From Pseudomonadota bacterium (lineage in GTDB: Bacteria; Pseudomonadota; Gammaproteobacteria; Burkholderiales; Burkholderiaceae_C): a stretch of DNA of 13,308 nt. The DNA is taken from NCBI GenBank assembly GCA_023460715.1, contig JAEWPH010000162.1, positions 1 to 13,308 on the forward strand, given 5' to 3'. Shown piece by piece: positions 12,614 to 13,308 of this stretch. Numbering within the stretch: position 1 is the stretch's first letter; every line of letters starts with the position of its first letter. Both the position numbers and the translations under genes were made by a program. Under the pieces are notes generated by a model, which was given only the letters and a program-made list of their open reading frames with translations, did no database searches and was not told the origin of the DNA.

Positions 12614-13308
12614 TCAGAGACGGCGCAACAGCTGGCGCAGCTGAAGGCCCGAAGCCCACAGCGCGCCGAAATAGATCACGGCCGATGCGGCGAGCAGGCC
12701 CGCCATCAGCGCAGCGCGCTGGCCGCTGGCGGCGCGCAGCGCGAGCCAGTCGAAATGCAGGGACGCCCACACCAGGAACAGCGACAGCAGGGCGCTGGCC
12801 GCCACCACCTGTAGCGCCATGCGCCCCCAGCCGGGGCGGGGCTTGAAACTGCCCCGCCGCAGCAGGCCGATCAACAGCCACAGGGCGTTGACCAAGGCCC
12901 CGATACCGATTGAAAGGGCCAGACCGGCGTGCGCCAGCCAGGGAACCAGGACCAGGTTGAGCAATTGGGTCACCACCAGCACGAAGATGGCAATGCGCAC
13001 CGGCGTGCGGATATCCTGGCTTGCGTAATACCCGGGTGCCAAGACCTTGATGGCCACCAGCCCCACCAGCCCCGCACCGTATCCAGCCAGCGCGAGCGCG
13101 ATCTGCCCTACGTCACGGTCCTGCAGCGCGCCATGGTGGAACAGCGTCGCTACGAGCGGTTGGGCGAAGGTCAGCAGTCCCACGGCGCAAGGCACGGACA
13201 GCACCACGACGATGCGCAGCCCCCAGTCCAGCATGTTGGAATAGCGCTCCGTGTCGCCGGCCCCCCCCCCCGCCCACCGCTGCGGCGGGAGCACCCCCCC
13301 CCCCCCCC
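12614..13308 (-). CDS. murJ: Lipid II flippase MurJ (MviN), C-terminal part, N-terminus beyond window
   Basis: MurJ flips lipid II across the inner membrane for peptidoglycan synthesis. About 225 residues of the C-terminal half are in the window: GDTERYSNMLDWGLRIVVVLSVPCAVGLL, then ATLFHHGALQDRDVGQIALALAGYGAGLVGLVAIKVLAPGYYASQDIRTPVRIA, LNLVLVPWLAHAGLALSIGIGALVNALWLLIGLLRRG, and two final hydrophobic passes ending LRQLLRRL. The FHHGAL, YASQDIRTPVRIA and HAGLALSI segments are typical of MurJ in the MOP exporter superfamily. The frame is open to the right edge, but the first translated residues (V-L-P-P-Q-R-W-A-G-G-G-A before GD) look like a corrupted VLLPQLA.A.A block, because the DNA there is degraded to C runs. 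The last reliable residue is about the Gly of GDTERYS. SirB1 lies 91 bp downstream. Confidence 0.9.
   Translation of the reverse strand, partial: GGGGVLPPQRWAGGGAGDTERYSNMLDWGLRIVVVLSVPCAVGLLTFAQPLVATLFHHGALQDRDVGQIALALAGYGAGLVGLVAIKVLAPGYYASQDIRTPVRIAIFVLVVTQLLNLVLVPWLAHAGLALSIGIGALVNALWLLIGLLRRGSFKPRPGWGRMALQVVAASALLSLFLVWASLHFDWLALRAASGQRAALMAGLLAASAVIYFGALWASGLQLRQLLRRL
13261..13308. other. Low-quality contig end with C homopolymers
   Basis: There is a run of 11 C (13261-13271) and one of 15 C (13294-13308) flanking 22 bases that still resemble murJ. Read on the minus strand these are poly-G, as produced by signal-less cycles in two-colour sequencing. The murJ reading frame and length are kept, but residues are replaced mainly by Gly and Pro, so this is probably substitution error rather than biology. 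Confidence 0.75.

Noticed and set aside
13261..13308. Frameshift or pseudogenisation of murJ
   Set aside because: Frame and spacing to the expected conserved residues are kept; the changes follow the C-run artefact at the sequence end.

Overview
The window looks like ordinary chromosome from a high-GC betaproteobacterium, most likely Burkholderiales and probably a Comamonadaceae/Acidovorax-type genome. The evidence is the strong GC bias at third codon positions, the hda–HAD–pcnB block divergent from purM–AI-2E transporter, and the murJ–SirB1 pair. The lineage is an inference from gene order and family resemblance, not from a search. I see no rRNA, tRNA, CRISPR array, prophage or transposase gene.

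Layout, left to right. (1) 1-2937, minus strand: hda (DnaA inactivation ATPase), a HAD-IB phosphatase and pcnB (poly(A) polymerase, running off the left edge). The last two overlap by ATGA. (2) 2938-3277: divergent promoter region with mirrored TAAAATCC motifs. (3) 3278-5442, plus strand: purM (AIR synthetase) and, 14 bp later, an AI-2E family membrane protein. (4) 5443-6042: a 600-bp non-coding stretch holding a 281-bp MITE-like element (A), then a dyad and a promoter/operator candidate. (5) 6043-8233, plus strand: three overlapping genes, namely an isochorismatase-like cysteine hydrolase, a stand-alone DJ-1/PfpI protein and a GlxA-type DJ-1/AraC regulator. (6) 8316-9211, plus strand: a GAF protein and a receiver-like protein without a phosphoacceptor, overlapping by ATGA, behind a promoter that may give a leaderless mRNA. 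(7) 9261-10175, minus strand: ppk2 (polyphosphate kinase 2), divergent from a ZntB/CorA-type cation transporter (10314-11372, plus). Two back-to-back Pho-box-like sequences lie between them. (8) 11398-11668: a second MITE-like element (B) between convergent genes. (9) 11668-13308, minus strand: a SirB1-family protein and the C-terminal part of murJ. The right end decays into C runs that look like a sequence artefact.

Most interesting points. Elements A and B share the terminal core GCCTGTTCAC and the same plan (terminal inverted repeat, stem-loop, stem-loop, terminal inverted repeat), although their interiors look unlike each other, which suggests a family constrained by fold. The ppk2/ZntB-like intergenic region carries two outward-facing Pho-box-like direct repeats, each followed at exactly 10 nt by the same CACCAT hexamer, so polyphosphate handling and a divalent-cation transporter may be jointly controlled by phosphate starvation. 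The three-gene set at 6043-8233 pairs two DJ-1-fold proteins, one enzyme-like and one fused to a DNA-binding domain, with a cysteine hydrolase. This suggests a catabolic or detoxification unit with its own sensor and an unknown substrate.
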